Source: Bilamarchaeum sp050303335
Lineage (GTDB): Archaea > Micrarchaeota > Micrarchaeia > Anstonellales > Bilamarchaeaceae
Direction of reading: 5' to 3'
NCBI GenBank assembly: GCA_050303335.1
Contig: JBNLBN010000002.1
Span: 1 to 64,000, forward strand
DNA: 64,000 nucleotides
The notes under the pieces are model-generated. The model saw only the letters and a list, made by a program, of their open reading frames with translations, searched no databases and had not been told where the DNA came from. Made by a program: the position numbers and the translations under genes. Positions 41,843 through 51,021 of the stretch are shown piece after piece; position 1 is the stretch's first letter, and every line of letters starts with the position of its first letter.

Positions 41843-43564
41843 TCAGTTGCCGTAATAATTGCCTGATTCCGACTGCTCGGTATCAAGCTGCGACCCTGGT
41901 TTGTTGATCCTCGGCCTCGATGAATCCTTGTCCCTTCTCATGGTAATCCCTGCAACCTTCAGGAAGGAGTTCATCCCGTCCCTCTTGTCATGAGGGCTGC
42001 TGGCATGCCCCTGGACCGAGCTTTCCCCGTCGAATACTATCAGCCTGTTCGAAATCGCGTCAATGAATACTATGTCATGGTCAACAACGAATGCAGATTT
42101 CTCCGATTCCGATATTGCCTTCCTTAGGAGAGATGCGAACTCGAACCTCTGCTCGATATCCAGGAACGCACTCGGCTCATCGAAAAGATATATGTCGGCC
42201 TCGGTACACAGTGCTTTCGTAAGTTCGACCCTCTGGAGCTGGCCTCCTGACAATTCAGTAAGGTGCTTCTCCATAAGGGGATTGAGGTTTAATTTCCTTT
42301 TGCATTCTTCAAATAGCGTTCCCTTGAAGTTCTCGAGGTACTGCCATACGAAGTCGTCCTTTGCCTTGATGTACTGCGGCTTGTATGATATCTTCATCTG
42401 GACTGGCGATCCGCCTTCTTCAACCCCTGCAAGCATCTTGACAAAAAGCGATTTTCCAAGAGCATTCTTTCCCACAATCCCAAGTATCTCGCCCTTCTTT
42501 ATCTCCCCGCCTTCGCTTTTGAAACCGAATGAATCGAATCTCTTTTCCATCGCGTCGTATTTCAGCAGCGCCGGGGTCTTTATCGCCTTCTCAGAATGCT
42601 TCGAGAAAGATATCTCGTAGTTCCTGAACTTGACATTCTCCTCCTTGAGATATCCTGCGATATATTCGTTGATACCGGCGCGGTTGTTCTTCAGCCCGGA
42701 AACGACACCGTAGACATTCTCGTCGCCGTAAAAAAGGTAGACATAGTCGCTTACATAGTCAAGCACTGTCAGGTCGTGCTCTGCCATTATGACCTTCTTC
42801 TTTTCGGACAATTCCTTGATCAGAATTCCGACGCGGAGCCTCTCCTCTATATCAAGATAGTTCGTCACCTCGTCGAAATAGTAAATGTCTGCATCTTTCA
42901 TGAATGCTGTTGCAATAGCAACCTTCTGGAGCTCCCCGCCGGACAGCTGGGAGATTTTCCTCCCAAGTATGTTCCTGATGCCGAATTTTTCGACTACCGG
43001 CGCAATGTCGCTTCCTGCAGTATTAAGGAGCTCCTCCACAGTACCGCTGAAGACATCCTTTATCCTGTCAATGTGCTGGGGCTTTGCGCTCACCCGTATC
43101 TCGCCAGTGTTCTGGAAATACCTCCTTGTTTCAATAGGGAGCCTTTCTATGACCTCCTTATCATCAAGCTTCCGGTCGAAAATCGCGAAGTTGGGGGCAA
43201 GCTGCCTTGAGAGGAGCCTGATAGCAGTGGTCTTCCCGATTCCGTTCTTTCCAACCAGCGCCACCGACCCGTTTTCCGGAAGCGGAAGTCCGTAGATCCT
43301 GAATGAATTAATCCCGTACTGGAAGACCGGATCATCCAGCTCCCGCGCAAGGTTTATGATATCGATACAGGAAACAGGGCACTTCTTGACGCAGATTCCG
43401 CATCCTATGCACAGCTGCTCGGATATCACGGGAAACGGCCCGTCCTCCTCCTGTACGATGCATTCCTCTCCCATCCTGTTAGGGGGACAGACCTTTATGC
43501 AGACATACCCGCACCGCTTTTCAATGCAGACATCCCTGTCTAATACTGCGACTCTTGTAGCCAT
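41843..43564 (-). CDS. abce1: Ribosome recycling ATPase ABCE1 (Rli1)
   Basis: Splits 70S ribosomes after termination with aRF1/aPelota. The 573-residue protein starts with two 4Fe-4S clusters (CIEKRCGYVCIKVCPPNR, CIGCGICVKKCPVSCIDI), then NBD1 (GKNGIGKTT, LSGGELQKVAIA, hinge region) and NBD2 (GKNALGKSLF, LSGGQLQRVEL, DEPSAFLDIEQR). NBD2's Walker A lacks the usual final Thr (GKS-Leu). The C-terminal ~50 residues are longer and charged compared with typical family members. Confidence 0.96.
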   Translation of the reverse strand: MATRVAVLDRDVCIEKRCGYVCIKVCPPNRMGEECIVQEEDGPFPVISEQLCIGCGICVKKCPVSCIDIINLARELDDPVFQYGINSFRIYGLPLPENGSVALVGKNGIGKTTAIRLLSRQLAPNFAIFDRKLDDKEVIERLPIETRRYFQNTGEIRVSAKPQHIDRIKDVFSGTVEELLNTAGSDIAPVVEKFGIRNILGRKISQLSGGELQKVAIATAFMKDADIYYFDEVTNYLDIEERLRVGILIKELSEKKKVIMAEHDLTVLDYVSDYVYLFYGDENVYGVVSGLKNNRAGINEYIAGYLKEENVKFRNYEISFSKHSEKAIKTPALLKYDAMEKRFDSFGFKSEGGEIKKGEILGIVGKNALGKSLFVKMLAGVEEGGSPVQMKISYKPQYIKAKDDFVWQYLENFKGTLFEECKRKLNLNPLMEKHLTELSGGQLQRVELTKALCTEADIYLFDEPSAFLDIEQRFEFASLLRKAISESEKSAFVVDHDIVFIDAISNRLIVFDGESSVQGHASSPHDKRDGMNSFLKVAGITMRRDKDSSRPRINKPGSQLDTEQSESGNYYGN

Positions 43565-43593
43565 CGAGAAAAATTAAGCTCAAATATTTTAAA

Positions 43594-44790
43594 TCACTTC
43601 TCCTCTTCCTTCCTGTCAAACAGGAAAATCCCGACAGTTGCAAGTATGTTCGTAAACAGGATTACTATGAAAACGTATTCCTGGAAATTGGGCAGGTCGA
43701 TGCCGTTTATCCTTGGAAGCGTCGCGACAACAGCCGCTGCAAGCCCCCTCGGCATCATCGTGGCAACGACCTTCTTGTCCTTGTCCGGGATGTCCGGAAG
43801 AACGCCCCTTGTAATCAGGTATCTTGCCACCAGGATGAGGATGACGATAGAAACCCCCACAACCATCACATCGAACCTGAAGAAAGAAAGCGACATGAGG
43901 AGCCCCACGTAGACGAAGAAGAATGTCTTCACGAAGAATGTTATCTCCTCCTGGATGAACTTGCTCGTCCTGCTAACCGGGTTTATGGCTTCCATGTTTG
44001 CAAGTTTAGACATCTTCTTTGCATTACCGAGGGCAAGGCCGAAAGTGAAAACTGCTATTCCCCCGCTTCCGCCCACTTCCTCGGTCACTGCAAACACTCC
44101 GAAGAGGAGGGCAAGCATGAGCATGTAGGAATAATTCTCCATGCTGAACCTGGTGATCAGGACGATCCATACCACCGCTCCGAGTATTCCAAGAAGTATG
44201 GCGTTGGAAAAGGAAGAGAGGAAGAGGCCAGCTACATTTCCTATCGTAAGATCCCCTTCCACCTGGGTTATGATCTGGATGAGTATGACCGCTGTAATAA
44301 TTACAAGCGCATCAGTCAAGGTGGATTCAACTGTAAGAAGCGATTTCGTCTCCTTCCTGATAGACGTCTGATCGACAAGGGAGATGACAACCGCTCCGCT
44401 GGATCCACCGACGACAGCACCAAGAAGCGCCCCATAAATCATACCCCATCCAAGGAGCATCGTCACGAAACCCGTGATGAAAGCCGTTCCAAGTACGAAG
44501 ACCATCAGCGTGAAGAGCATGCTCTTTGGGATGTCTTTAGCGAAGCTGAATATGTCGAATTCGAATCCTCCGTCAAAGAGGAGGAAGATCAAAGCGATCG
44601 ATGCGATGAACGGGAGTATTGATTTTATTACCGATTCTTCAGTGACATCAAGCAGGCCGAACATCGGACCGAGAAGGAAACCAAAGGCGATCAAGATGAT
44701 AACCGACGATATCTTGGTCTTCTCGAAGATCTTGTCTGCAAGGAATCCCATGACAATGGTAATGCCTATTATCAGAAACTCAATCGCCAT
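43594..44790 (-). CDS. Na+/H+ antiporter, CPA1 (NhaP/CvrA-like)
   Basis: A 398-residue protein with ~12 membrane segments. Characteristic features are LLFDGGFEFDI, GAVVGGSSGAVVISL and TVESTLTDALVIITAV (ion-site Asp in the ES/TD motif), and TMMPRGLAAAVVATLP. There is no cytosolic C-terminal domain. It exports Na+ for H+ in studied relatives. Divergent from the glutaredoxin gene. Confidence 0.9.
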   Translation of the reverse strand: MAIEFLIIGITIVMGFLADKIFEKTKISSVIILIAFGFLLGPMFGLLDVTEESVIKSILPFIASIALIFLLFDGGFEFDIFSFAKDIPKSMLFTLMVFVLGTAFITGFVTMLLGWGMIYGALLGAVVGGSSGAVVISLVDQTSIRKETKSLLTVESTLTDALVIITAVILIQIITQVEGDLTIGNVAGLFLSSFSNAILLGILGAVVWIVLITRFSMENYSYMLMLALLFGVFAVTEEVGGSGGIAVFTFGLALGNAKKMSKLANMEAINPVSRTSKFIQEEITFFVKTFFFVYVGLLMSLSFFRFDVMVVGVSIVILILVARYLITRGVLPDIPDKDKKVVATMMPRGLAAAVVATLPRINGIDLPNFQEYVFIVILFTNILATVGIFLFDRKEEEK

Positions 44791-44841
44791 GTAAGAAAAT
44801 CATGGATTAAATTTATAAAAGCTCTATGATTGTCTTCTTGC

Positions 44842-45069
44842 ATGAAGGTAACGGTATACAAGGCAGAATGGTGTTCCTGGTGCCACAAGCTTATTGATTT
44901 CCTTGATGAGAACAAGATCGAATACGAGGTCAAGGATGTGGATAATGCAGAAAATGCGGAAGAGGCCATGTCGGTTAGCGGGCAGGGAGGAATCCCCGTG
45001 ACCGTGATAGGCGACAACGTGATAATCGGCTTCGATGTCGAAAAACTGAAGGAACTCCTTTCGCTGTGA
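44842..45069 (+). CDS. Glutaredoxin-like thiol-disulfide protein
   Basis: A 75-residue protein with a single thioredoxin fold. Active site WCSWCHK (Cys-x-x-Cys), cis-Pro in GIPVTVIGD, and C-terminal VIIGFDVEKLKELL. It reduces disulfides in the cytosol. The start MKVTVYK at 44842 is chosen because TTTATAAAAG (44811-44820) lies ~25 nt upstream; the in-frame ATG at 44830 is less well placed. A zinc-finger microprotein gene begins 4 bp downstream. Confidence 0.9.
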   Translation: MKVTVYKAEWCSWCHKLIDFLDENKIEYEVKDVDNAENAEEAMSVSGQGGIPVTVIGDNVIIGFDVEKLKELLSL

Positions 45070-45073
45070 TCCG

Positions 45074-45190
45074 ATGTACTGCCTGAATTGCGGAAAGTAC
45101 TTCAACAGCGGCGTTCCAAAATTTAAAAAATCAGAGAAGAACAAGACTGTTGCGTTCTGTTCCGAGGAATGCATGAAGAATTATATATGA
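45074..45190 (+). CDS. MYM/TRASH-like zinc-finger microprotein, 38 residues
   Basis: Too short for routine ORF calling. ATG 45074, TGA ending 45190. The product begins MYCLNCGKYFNSGVPKFKK and ends with AFCSEECMKNYI, so four cysteines are arranged CxxC ... CxxxC like a TRASH/FCS metal-binding knuckle. It is only 4 bp after the glutaredoxin stop, suggesting one transcript and a metal- or redox-related role (inference). The CDP-alcohol phosphotransferase TATA box overlaps its 3' end. Confidence 0.65.
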   Translation: MYCLNCGKYFNSGVPKFKKSEKNKTVAFCSEECMKNYI

Positions 45191-45209
45191 TTCTTTCCAT
45201 CATAAGTCC

Positions 45210-45809
45210 ATGCTCAAGCAGATGGGATTCCTCAGGGATATCCAGAACCGCGCAGGAAAGACATTCTCCAAATTGCCCCTCTCTCCGAACCAGTGGACAC
45301 TTATTTCTTTATTCATCTCCATTGTGGGCGCAGTCCTGATAGCTACGGGAAACCTCGGGTACGGGCTGCTCCTCTTCTCTGTTGCTGCACTTTCGGATGC
45401 AATTGACGGTGCGGTGGCGCGAGAGAGGAACACCCAGACAAAATTCGGCGGTTTCCTTGACGGGGTAGTCGACCGTTTTGTCGAGGCAACGTTCCTTTTT
45501 GCCTTTATGTTCTATCCCCTTCCAGCAGTGTTCATAGATCCGAAGATTTGGATATCAGCCGTCCTTTTCTTCGGAACGTCCATGGTGTCTTTTGTAAGGG
45601 CATATGCTGACCATAAGGAGGCATTGACAAAGGAGAAGGCCCTGGCACTTGGCGGCATTTGCGAAAGGAGCGAGAGGCTCCTGATACTGATAATCGGGCT
45701 TGCTGCAGGAATACTCTTCTCAATGGATTTCTTCGTCCTTTCGATGATTTTCGTAGTTGTGCTCTCCATCATCACCATAATCCAGAGAATGCATGCAACG
45801 CTCGAATAA
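45210..45809 (+). CDS. CDP-alcohol phosphatidyltransferase (archaetidyl-type)
   Basis: A 199-residue protein with ~5-6 membrane segments. The catalytic motif DAIDGAVARERNTQTKFGGF followed by LDGVVDRFVE matches DGxxAR(x8)GxxxDxxxD. It joins a CDP-activated lipid to an alcohol such as inositol phosphate, glycerol phosphate or serine in archaea; inositol-phosphate transfer is common but cannot be read here. TTATATATGA lies ~25 nt upstream of ATG 45210, supporting that start. Confidence 0.9.
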   Translation: MLKQMGFLRDIQNRAGKTFSKLPLSPNQWTLISLFISIVGAVLIATGNLGYGLLLFSVAALSDAIDGAVARERNTQTKFGGFLDGVVDRFVEATFLFAFMFYPLPAVFIDPKIWISAVLFFGTSMVSFVRAYADHKEALTKEKALALGGICERSERLLILIIGLAAGILFSMDFFVLSMIFVVVLSIITIIQRMHATLE

Positions 45810-45839
45810 TCTTATATAATTTACCGGTGCAGTGATTTT

Positions 45840-46988
45840 ATGGCCGAAGTTCTCCCGCTTCTCACAGTGATCGCCGCAGGAATCTTTTTTGCACAGTTTC
45901 TCAAGCCCTTCAGGGTTCCATACGTAGTGATATTAATGCTTGCAGGGATGCTGATCGGCACTCACGGGCTTGACATATTCCAGCCGGATGAGACTGTCGA
46001 ATTTTTAGGCGAGATGGGGCTGGTGTTCCTGATGTTCATGGCAGGACTCGAGACGAGGTTTTCAAAAGTCCCATCGAGGATCAACGGGACATCAATTATT
46101 GCCCTAATAAATGGGCTGATACCATTCATTGTCGGAATCGGCATAGCCCTTTTCCTTGGATACGGCTGGATAACAGCCCTGCTCCTTGGGACGATCTTCA
46201 TATCATCATCGATCGCAGTAATCGTCCCGTCGCTCCAGAACAACGGCCTGCTCTCCAAGAAAATTGGAAAATCCATACTTGGAGCAACAGTTGCAGAAGA
46301 TGCCCTCAGCCTGATAATACTTTCATTTCTCCTAAATTCCATTTCCCCAAGTTCTTCAATCCCCCTCCCAGTTTACTATACCCTTCTCTTCGCGCTCCTG
46401 TTCATACTGGCGCTGATAATAAGGAAAATCAGGAAGATGTATGTGCAGAATACCTCTACTACGGAGGATGCCCGTTTCGAGGACCAGATAAGATTCACGT
46501 TCGTGGTGCTGCTTGCAACCGTTCTAGTATTCGAGCTTCTGGGGCTCCACCTGATACTTGCAGGATTCTATGCAGGCCTAGTGCTTTCTGATCGGGAGAT
46601 GAACCGGAGGATCAAGATGAAGCTCCATGTACTTAGCTACGGGCTTTTCATACCGATATTCTTTGTATTGATCGGTATCAACACGGACATATCTGTCTTT
46701 GCCAGGCAGTCCGGCGTCTGGGAGATAATACTTCTCGTCCTTGCCGGATCGATGATTTCAAAATTCGCTAGCGGATTCCTTGCAGGGAGGCTCAGCGGCT
46801 ATTCCATTGATGAGAGTTCGATTATAGGCGCTGCAACAATCCCTCAGCTTTCCACCACCCTTGCTGTGGCATTCACCGGCTTCGAACTGGGAATACTCGA
46901 TTCGGCAATGATAGTTGCAATGACGTTTCTTAGCATTGTAACTACTTTCACCGGACCATTTTTACTTGGCAATTTGAAAATAAAATAG
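45840..46988 (+). CDS. Cation/proton antiporter, CPA2 (Kef-type)
   Basis: A 382-residue protein with ~12 membrane segments. GMLIGTHGLDIFQ, FLMFMAGLETRFSKV, SSIAVIVPSLQ, GATVAEDALSLIILS (ion-site acidic residues), and AATIPQLSTTLAVAFTGFELG near the C-terminus. No nucleotide-binding RCK domain. TTATATAATT lies ~25 nt upstream of the start. It is the third antiporter of the window and only distantly similar to the one at 25755. Confidence 0.9.
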   Translation: MAEVLPLLTVIAAGIFFAQFLKPFRVPYVVILMLAGMLIGTHGLDIFQPDETVEFLGEMGLVFLMFMAGLETRFSKVPSRINGTSIIALINGLIPFIVGIGIALFLGYGWITALLLGTIFISSSIAVIVPSLQNNGLLSKKIGKSILGATVAEDALSLIILSFLLNSISPSSSIPLPVYYTLLFALLFILALIIRKIRKMYVQNTSTTEDARFEDQIRFTFVVLLATVLVFELLGLHLILAGFYAGLVLSDREMNRRIKMKLHVLSYGLFIPIFFVLIGINTDISVFARQSGVWEIILLVLAGSMISKFASGFLAGRLSGYSIDESSIIGAATIPQLSTTLAVAFTGFELGILDSAMIVAMTFLSIVTTFTGPFLLGNLKIK

Positions 46989-46998
46989 TGTCGAAAAT

Positions 46999-48030
46999 TT
47001 AGCGTTGTTTTATCTTCTTGGGGTCATCGACTTTTCTTTCAGGGCCCACAATTCTTCTTTTTTCTGCTGTCCCGACATCCTTCCGTTGCTCAATATACGA
47101 TCGAAGAGTTTCCAGTGCCCTTTTTTGGGGTTCAGGAATTGTATCATCCCTTTCCCTAATAAATGTTTCAAGAATTGATCTTGCATATCCAGATGAATCA
47201 TCAAGATCCTGCTTAGCTTCTTCTAACGTATATTGCCTGTCAGGCCCGATATTTTGTAGTACAGTATCCATCATCTCTCTTGCTTTAACCTTTACACTTT
47301 TCGGCAGTACTTCCCAATCTGCCAATGTCAACTGTCTTACATCATCCGGATAATATCCCTCGTCCTCCAACTCTCCTTCCAATACCTCGAGAGAACGCAT
47401 TAATATCTTTTCCCAGTCCATATCTGCAAGAAGCTCATTTCCGGCTGCTTTCGTCAAGGCCCTGAATTCTCCGCGATCTGAGCAGTAATTTACTGCATAC
47501 TCTCTTGTTTCTGGTTGCACCTTCTCACTTACCATCACGCGGTATGCAATATCAGTCATCTCCACCTCATCTGATCCAACTTCTAAATTAAACTTGATGC
47601 ATTCATTAATCCGATTCACTTCGTCAGGGGTCAAACCCTCAAATTCGAGCAGTCTTACCATACTGTCCGCAAATCCGTTAACATCCTGTTCTTCTATGTC
47701 TTCGAGCAGAGCTGTAAGCAATTTCCTCTTATCGCCCGGGACCTGGTATTCTCTTACATAGTCCATTGCAACTTCATAATCGTCAATGCTGCCGCATATT
47801 TTTAAACTCCGGATTGCATCCAATGCAAAATCCAAACCCAGGTCATATTTCAGTAAATATTTCAATTGATCCGAAACCCCTGCGTTTTTTGCCCTTTCGA
47901 TAAATTCAGCCTTGAATTCATCCCGCAAAAAGCCCGGCATTTCATCATATATCCTTGCAAAATCACCTATATCGATTTCTTCTAATGCCTTAATTGCATC
48001 TTCTTTTGTTACGGTTAGAATATCAGTCAT
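46999..48030 (-). CDS. Helical soluble protein of unknown function
   Basis: A 343-residue, acidic, alpha-helical protein without membrane segments. It starts MTDILTVTKEDAIKALEEI. Helical units around KYLLKYDLGLDFALDAIRSL, YEVAMDYVREYQVP and MSEKVQPETREYAVNYC-like regions suggest degenerate HEAT/ARM-type repeats. The last ~40 residues are basic (KRRIVGPERKVDDPKKIKQR). Its AT content is higher than neighbouring core genes. No recognised family. Confidence 0.65.
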   Translation of the reverse strand: MTDILTVTKEDAIKALEEIDIGDFARIYDEMPGFLRDEFKAEFIERAKNAGVSDQLKYLLKYDLGLDFALDAIRSLKICGSIDDYEVAMDYVREYQVPGDKRKLLTALLEDIEEQDVNGFADSMVRLLEFEGLTPDEVNRINECIKFNLEVGSDEVEMTDIAYRVMVSEKVQPETREYAVNYCSDRGEFRALTKAAGNELLADMDWEKILMRSLEVLEGELEDEGYYPDDVRQLTLADWEVLPKSVKVKAREMMDTVLQNIGPDRQYTLEEAKQDLDDSSGYARSILETFIRERDDTIPEPQKRALETLRSYIEQRKDVGTAEKRRIVGPERKVDDPKKIKQR

Positions 48031-48077
48031 AGTTATTATTTATGGATAATAATGCTTATAAATCTTCTTTCTGAAGG

Positions 48078-48935
48078 CTACATGAAGCTGAAGGCGTAGA
48101 TCCTTACTTTTCCGTCAAAAACAATCGAAAGTTCCCGATCCTTGATTTTGTTGCTTGAAAACAAATTGTGCAGGGAAGGCCTGTCGATAATGATCTCGCT
48201 TTTTTTCTTGAAATCGACATACACGGTTGCCTTGGTCTTCTTTATCGGCTCGATTATTGCATTCGCACTGTCGCTGTTGAAACGGACCGATATCTTTCCC
48301 GGCCCCTCCTGGAGTTCAATATAATCCTTTTTCTGCACCCAGATGCCATCTGGGTACAATATGTCCCTCTGGTGCTCGCCAAAATCTATGTAGTTCCTGC
48401 CGCTGAGACCGGATCCGAGACCGTCATTCCTCAGATAGCCGGCATATATCTTCGGAGAAATATCCGCAAAGATGTTCAGGGGTTTTTCTTTCATCAGGGA
48501 TTTTGAAACATTGAGCAGTATCTGGATCGATTCCTCAAGCTTGTCAAAATTCCCCTCGCCGAACTGCACGTATCTTATGAATCCTTCCTGGTCGATAAGA
48601 AACATTGCCGGCCAGTAATTGTTGTTGTATTTTTCCCACATCACCATCTTGTTGTCCATGCAGACCGGGAATTTTATCCTCATCTCCTTTATAGCCTTTT
48701 TGAGATTTTTTTCCTTCTTCTCGAAATCGAATTCCGGGGAATGTATCCCAATTATCTGCAGCCCTCCGTATTTCCTTTCCCATTCGTTAATGTATGGGAT
48801 TGTTCTCTGGCAGTTTATGCAGGAAAATGTCCAGAACAGCACGAGCAACGGCTTTCCCTTAAGCTTCTCCAGTTTCAGCGGCTTGGAATTAGCCCATTTT
48901 ATCCCTTCGAATTCAGGTGCCTTGATTTTCATCAT
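48078..48935 (-). CDS. TlpA/DipZ-type thioredoxin-fold protein
   Basis: A 285-residue protein. Thioredoxin-like domain at the N-terminus with FWTFSCINCQRTIPYINEW (Cys39-x-x-Cys42), as in the C-terminal part of DipZ. After the cis-Pro region, a second domain (~165-285; GRNYIDFGEHQRDILYPDG, then strands) is the carbohydrate-binding-module-like domain typical of DipZ proteins. There is no signal peptide or CcdA-like membrane part, so it appears cytosolic here, unlike bacterial DipZ. Role: thiol-disulfide exchange, partner unknown. Confidence 0.85.
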   Translation of the reverse strand: MMKIKAPEFEGIKWANSKPLKLEKLKGKPLLVLFWTFSCINCQRTIPYINEWERKYGGLQIIGIHSPEFDFEKKEKNLKKAIKEMRIKFPVCMDNKMVMWEKYNNNYWPAMFLIDQEGFIRYVQFGEGNFDKLEESIQILLNVSKSLMKEKPLNIFADISPKIYAGYLRNDGLGSGLSGRNYIDFGEHQRDILYPDGIWVQKKDYIELQEGPGKISVRFNSDSANAIIEPIKKTKATVYVDFKKKSEIIIDRPSLHNLFSSNKIKDRELSIVFDGKVRIYAFSFM

Positions 48936-48978
48936 GTCCTAATTAGCAATATAAAGTTTTTTGAAGATTGATGAACCT

Positions 48979-49233
48979 ATGAAATTCCTGATCAACCTGG
49001 TTTTCCTGGTAATCGCGATAATCCTGTTTGCAGCAGTATGGAATGCCTGGGGCCCTGTTGCCCTGCTTTTCAATACGATAATAGCGCTGATAGCACTCAA
49101 GGTTGTCGGGTGGCTTGGCATAAAGATTGATATCAACATCTGGAGCCTACTTATCACCCTAATCGGCGGGATCCCAGGGCTGCTCATCCTGATATTCCTC
49201 AGTGTCACCGGGATCGCATTCAGGGGGAAATAG
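48979..49233 (+). CDS. BofA-like small membrane protein
   Basis: An 84-residue protein with two or three hydrophobic segments (FLINLVFLVIAIILFAAVW, LLFNTIIALIALKVVGWLGI, LLITLIGGIPGLLILIFL). The GIPGLLILIFL end and INLV start resemble the pro-sigmaK-processing inhibitor BofA family, which in archaea has no known role. The start MKFLINLV at 48979 is chosen over 48961. Its stop codon directly abuts the stop of the convergent repeat-protein gene. Confidence 0.75.
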   Translation: MKFLINLVFLVIAIILFAAVWNAWGPVALLFNTIIALIALKVVGWLGIKIDINIWSLLITLIGGIPGLLILIFLSVTGIAFRGK

Positions 49234-51021
49234 CTATTTCAATTCAAAAATTTCCCCGTGCTTTTTCAATGATGCAATTTCAAGATTGGCACGATGGAAC
49301 AGTTCACAAATAATCGTCCTTGCATTCTGCCTTACTCTCTCATCAGGATGGTCATCGAGCGTATCCAGCTTTTTCCTGGCACCGGAGGCCATCTTGATGA
49401 TTGCATCCATATTGCCTGAACGAAGGGCCCCATAAATAACCGTCCTTGCATTATCCTTAACAACTTCTTCTTCATGCGCTTCCAGGATCTCAAGTTCTTC
49501 CCTTGCCCCGGTTGCAAGCTTCTCAGTACGTTCCAGGCTGCCCCTGTTCAATGCAGAATAGACAATGGTCCTTGCATGTGCCCTGACAATCTCGTCATCA
49601 TGTTCTTTAAGATTCTCAAGTTTTTCATCTGCTCCGGATGCCACAACGTCTGCGAATTCAAGATTTGCTGAACGAAGGGCGGAATAGACAATGGTCCTTG
49701 CATTTGCCCTGACAATATCATCAGGATGCCTTTCAAGCATCTCCAGCTTTTCCCTTGCTCCATCAGCGAGTGTATCTGCCAGATCCAGGTTCCCCCGATC
49801 CAAGGCAGTGCTAATAATCGTCCTTGCATTATCCCTTACAACCTGATCAGGATGCTTTTCAAGTTTGCTTAGTTTCTTCCTTGTGCCTTTTGCCATCCTG
49901 TCTGCAATCTCAAGGCTACCGGAACGCAATGCAGAATAAACAATGGTCCTTGCATTATCCCTTACCACCTGCGCCTTATGATGTTCAAGCTTCTCAAGTT
50001 TTTTCCTGGCACCGCCAGCAAGCTTGTGCGCAAGATCCAGGCTGCCCCTGGTCAGTGCGGCACAGATAATCGTCCTGGCATTATTCCTTACCACTTTGTC
50101 AGGATGATTTTCCAGCATCTCGAGCGTTTCCTTAAACCCGCATGCGATACGATCAGCGATATCCAGGTTGCCGGATCGGAAAGCAGCATAAATAATGACC
50201 TCCGCATTATCCCGTACAACCTGATCAGGGTGCGAATCGAGCATCGCAACCTTTTCCCTGGCACCAGCAGCAAGCTTGTCAGCCAGATCCAGTTTCCCTT
50301 TGTATAAGGAAGCGCACATGATGTTCCTTGCATTTGTTCTTACTGTTTCTTCCCCATGTCTTTCAAGCATTCTCAATTTCTTTCCGGCTCCTTCTGCAAG
50401 ATTGTCAGCGATTTCTAGGTTTCCGGAACGAAGGGCAGAATAGATTATTGTCCTGGCATTATCCCTTACGACCTCTTCTGGATGGTTTTTGACCATATCA
50501 AGTTTTTCCTGGATATCAAAAACAGAGACTTTGCTGAGGTTCCTTTTAGGCTGGGTGAATTTGGCCTCCAAAGCCAATTCTGTTTCTGCAACAAGGTGCC
50601 TTGCAAGATGCGGTAGCATCCTAGAAAGCCGTGTATCCTTCAACTGTTCCGACTGCTTTCCATCCTCATAATAGTGCAAAGCAATCAGTCTTGAAATGCT
50701 CTTAGCAACACCAAGGAATTCTTTTTCCACCTTCTCATCGTCAATTTTAACATGGAGTTTCATTTCCGCAAGCATTTCGTCTGCAAGATCCTGCTTTTTC
50801 TGCATGATCTTTCGCGGCAATGGCCTGGTTCTCACATCCAGAATGGATTCCACAAACCTTGCAGCAGCCAAAGATTCATAATCATCAGTCGGGGCTTTAG
50901 TATATCGGATAACATCCTCAATAGTCGGATCCAGAAGAAGCAGTTTCCTGTGTGCTTCTGTTGCTTTCCTGGCAGCTGGTGATCGTGCAATAGACAGCAA
51001 CGATATTAATCTGCCCTTCAT
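49234..51021 (-). CDS. 42-residue HEAT-like repeat family, cluster gene 4
   Basis: A 595-residue protein with N-terminal family domain (LISLLSIARSPAARKATEAH ... LLDPTIEDVIRYTKAPTDDY), then ten 42-residue repeats. A repeat reads roughly HPDQVVRDNARTIIxxAL, GNLDLADxLAxGAREKLEML. The C-terminus is HGEIFELK. Repeat three is atypical (NAEVIIYAAF, with ACGFKE). It is last in a four-gene run transcribed right to left; its ATG overlaps the previous stop (ATGA). GC is higher than in the three upstream paralogues. Function unknown; a long solenoid scaffold is expected. Confidence 0.85.
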   Translation of the reverse strand: MKGRLISLLSIARSPAARKATEAHRKLLLLDPTIEDVIRYTKAPTDDYESLAAARFVESILDVRTRPLPRKIMQKKQDLADEMLAEMKLHVKIDDEKVEKEFLGVAKSISRLIALHYYEDGKQSEQLKDTRLSRMLPHLARHLVAETELALEAKFTQPKRNLSKVSVFDIQEKLDMVKNHPEEVVRDNARTIIYSALRSGNLEIADNLAEGAGKKLRMLERHGEETVRTNARNIMCASLYKGKLDLADKLAAGAREKVAMLDSHPDQVVRDNAEVIIYAAFRSGNLDIADRIACGFKETLEMLENHPDKVVRNNARTIICAALTRGSLDLAHKLAGGARKKLEKLEHHKAQVVRDNARTIVYSALRSGSLEIADRMAKGTRKKLSKLEKHPDQVVRDNARTIISTALDRGNLDLADTLADGAREKLEMLERHPDDIVRANARTIVYSALRSANLEFADVVASGADEKLENLKEHDDEIVRAHARTIVYSALNRGSLERTEKLATGAREELEILEAHEEEVVKDNARTVIYGALRSGNMDAIIKMASGARKKLDTLDDHPDERVRQNARTIICELFHRANLEIASLKKHGEIFELK

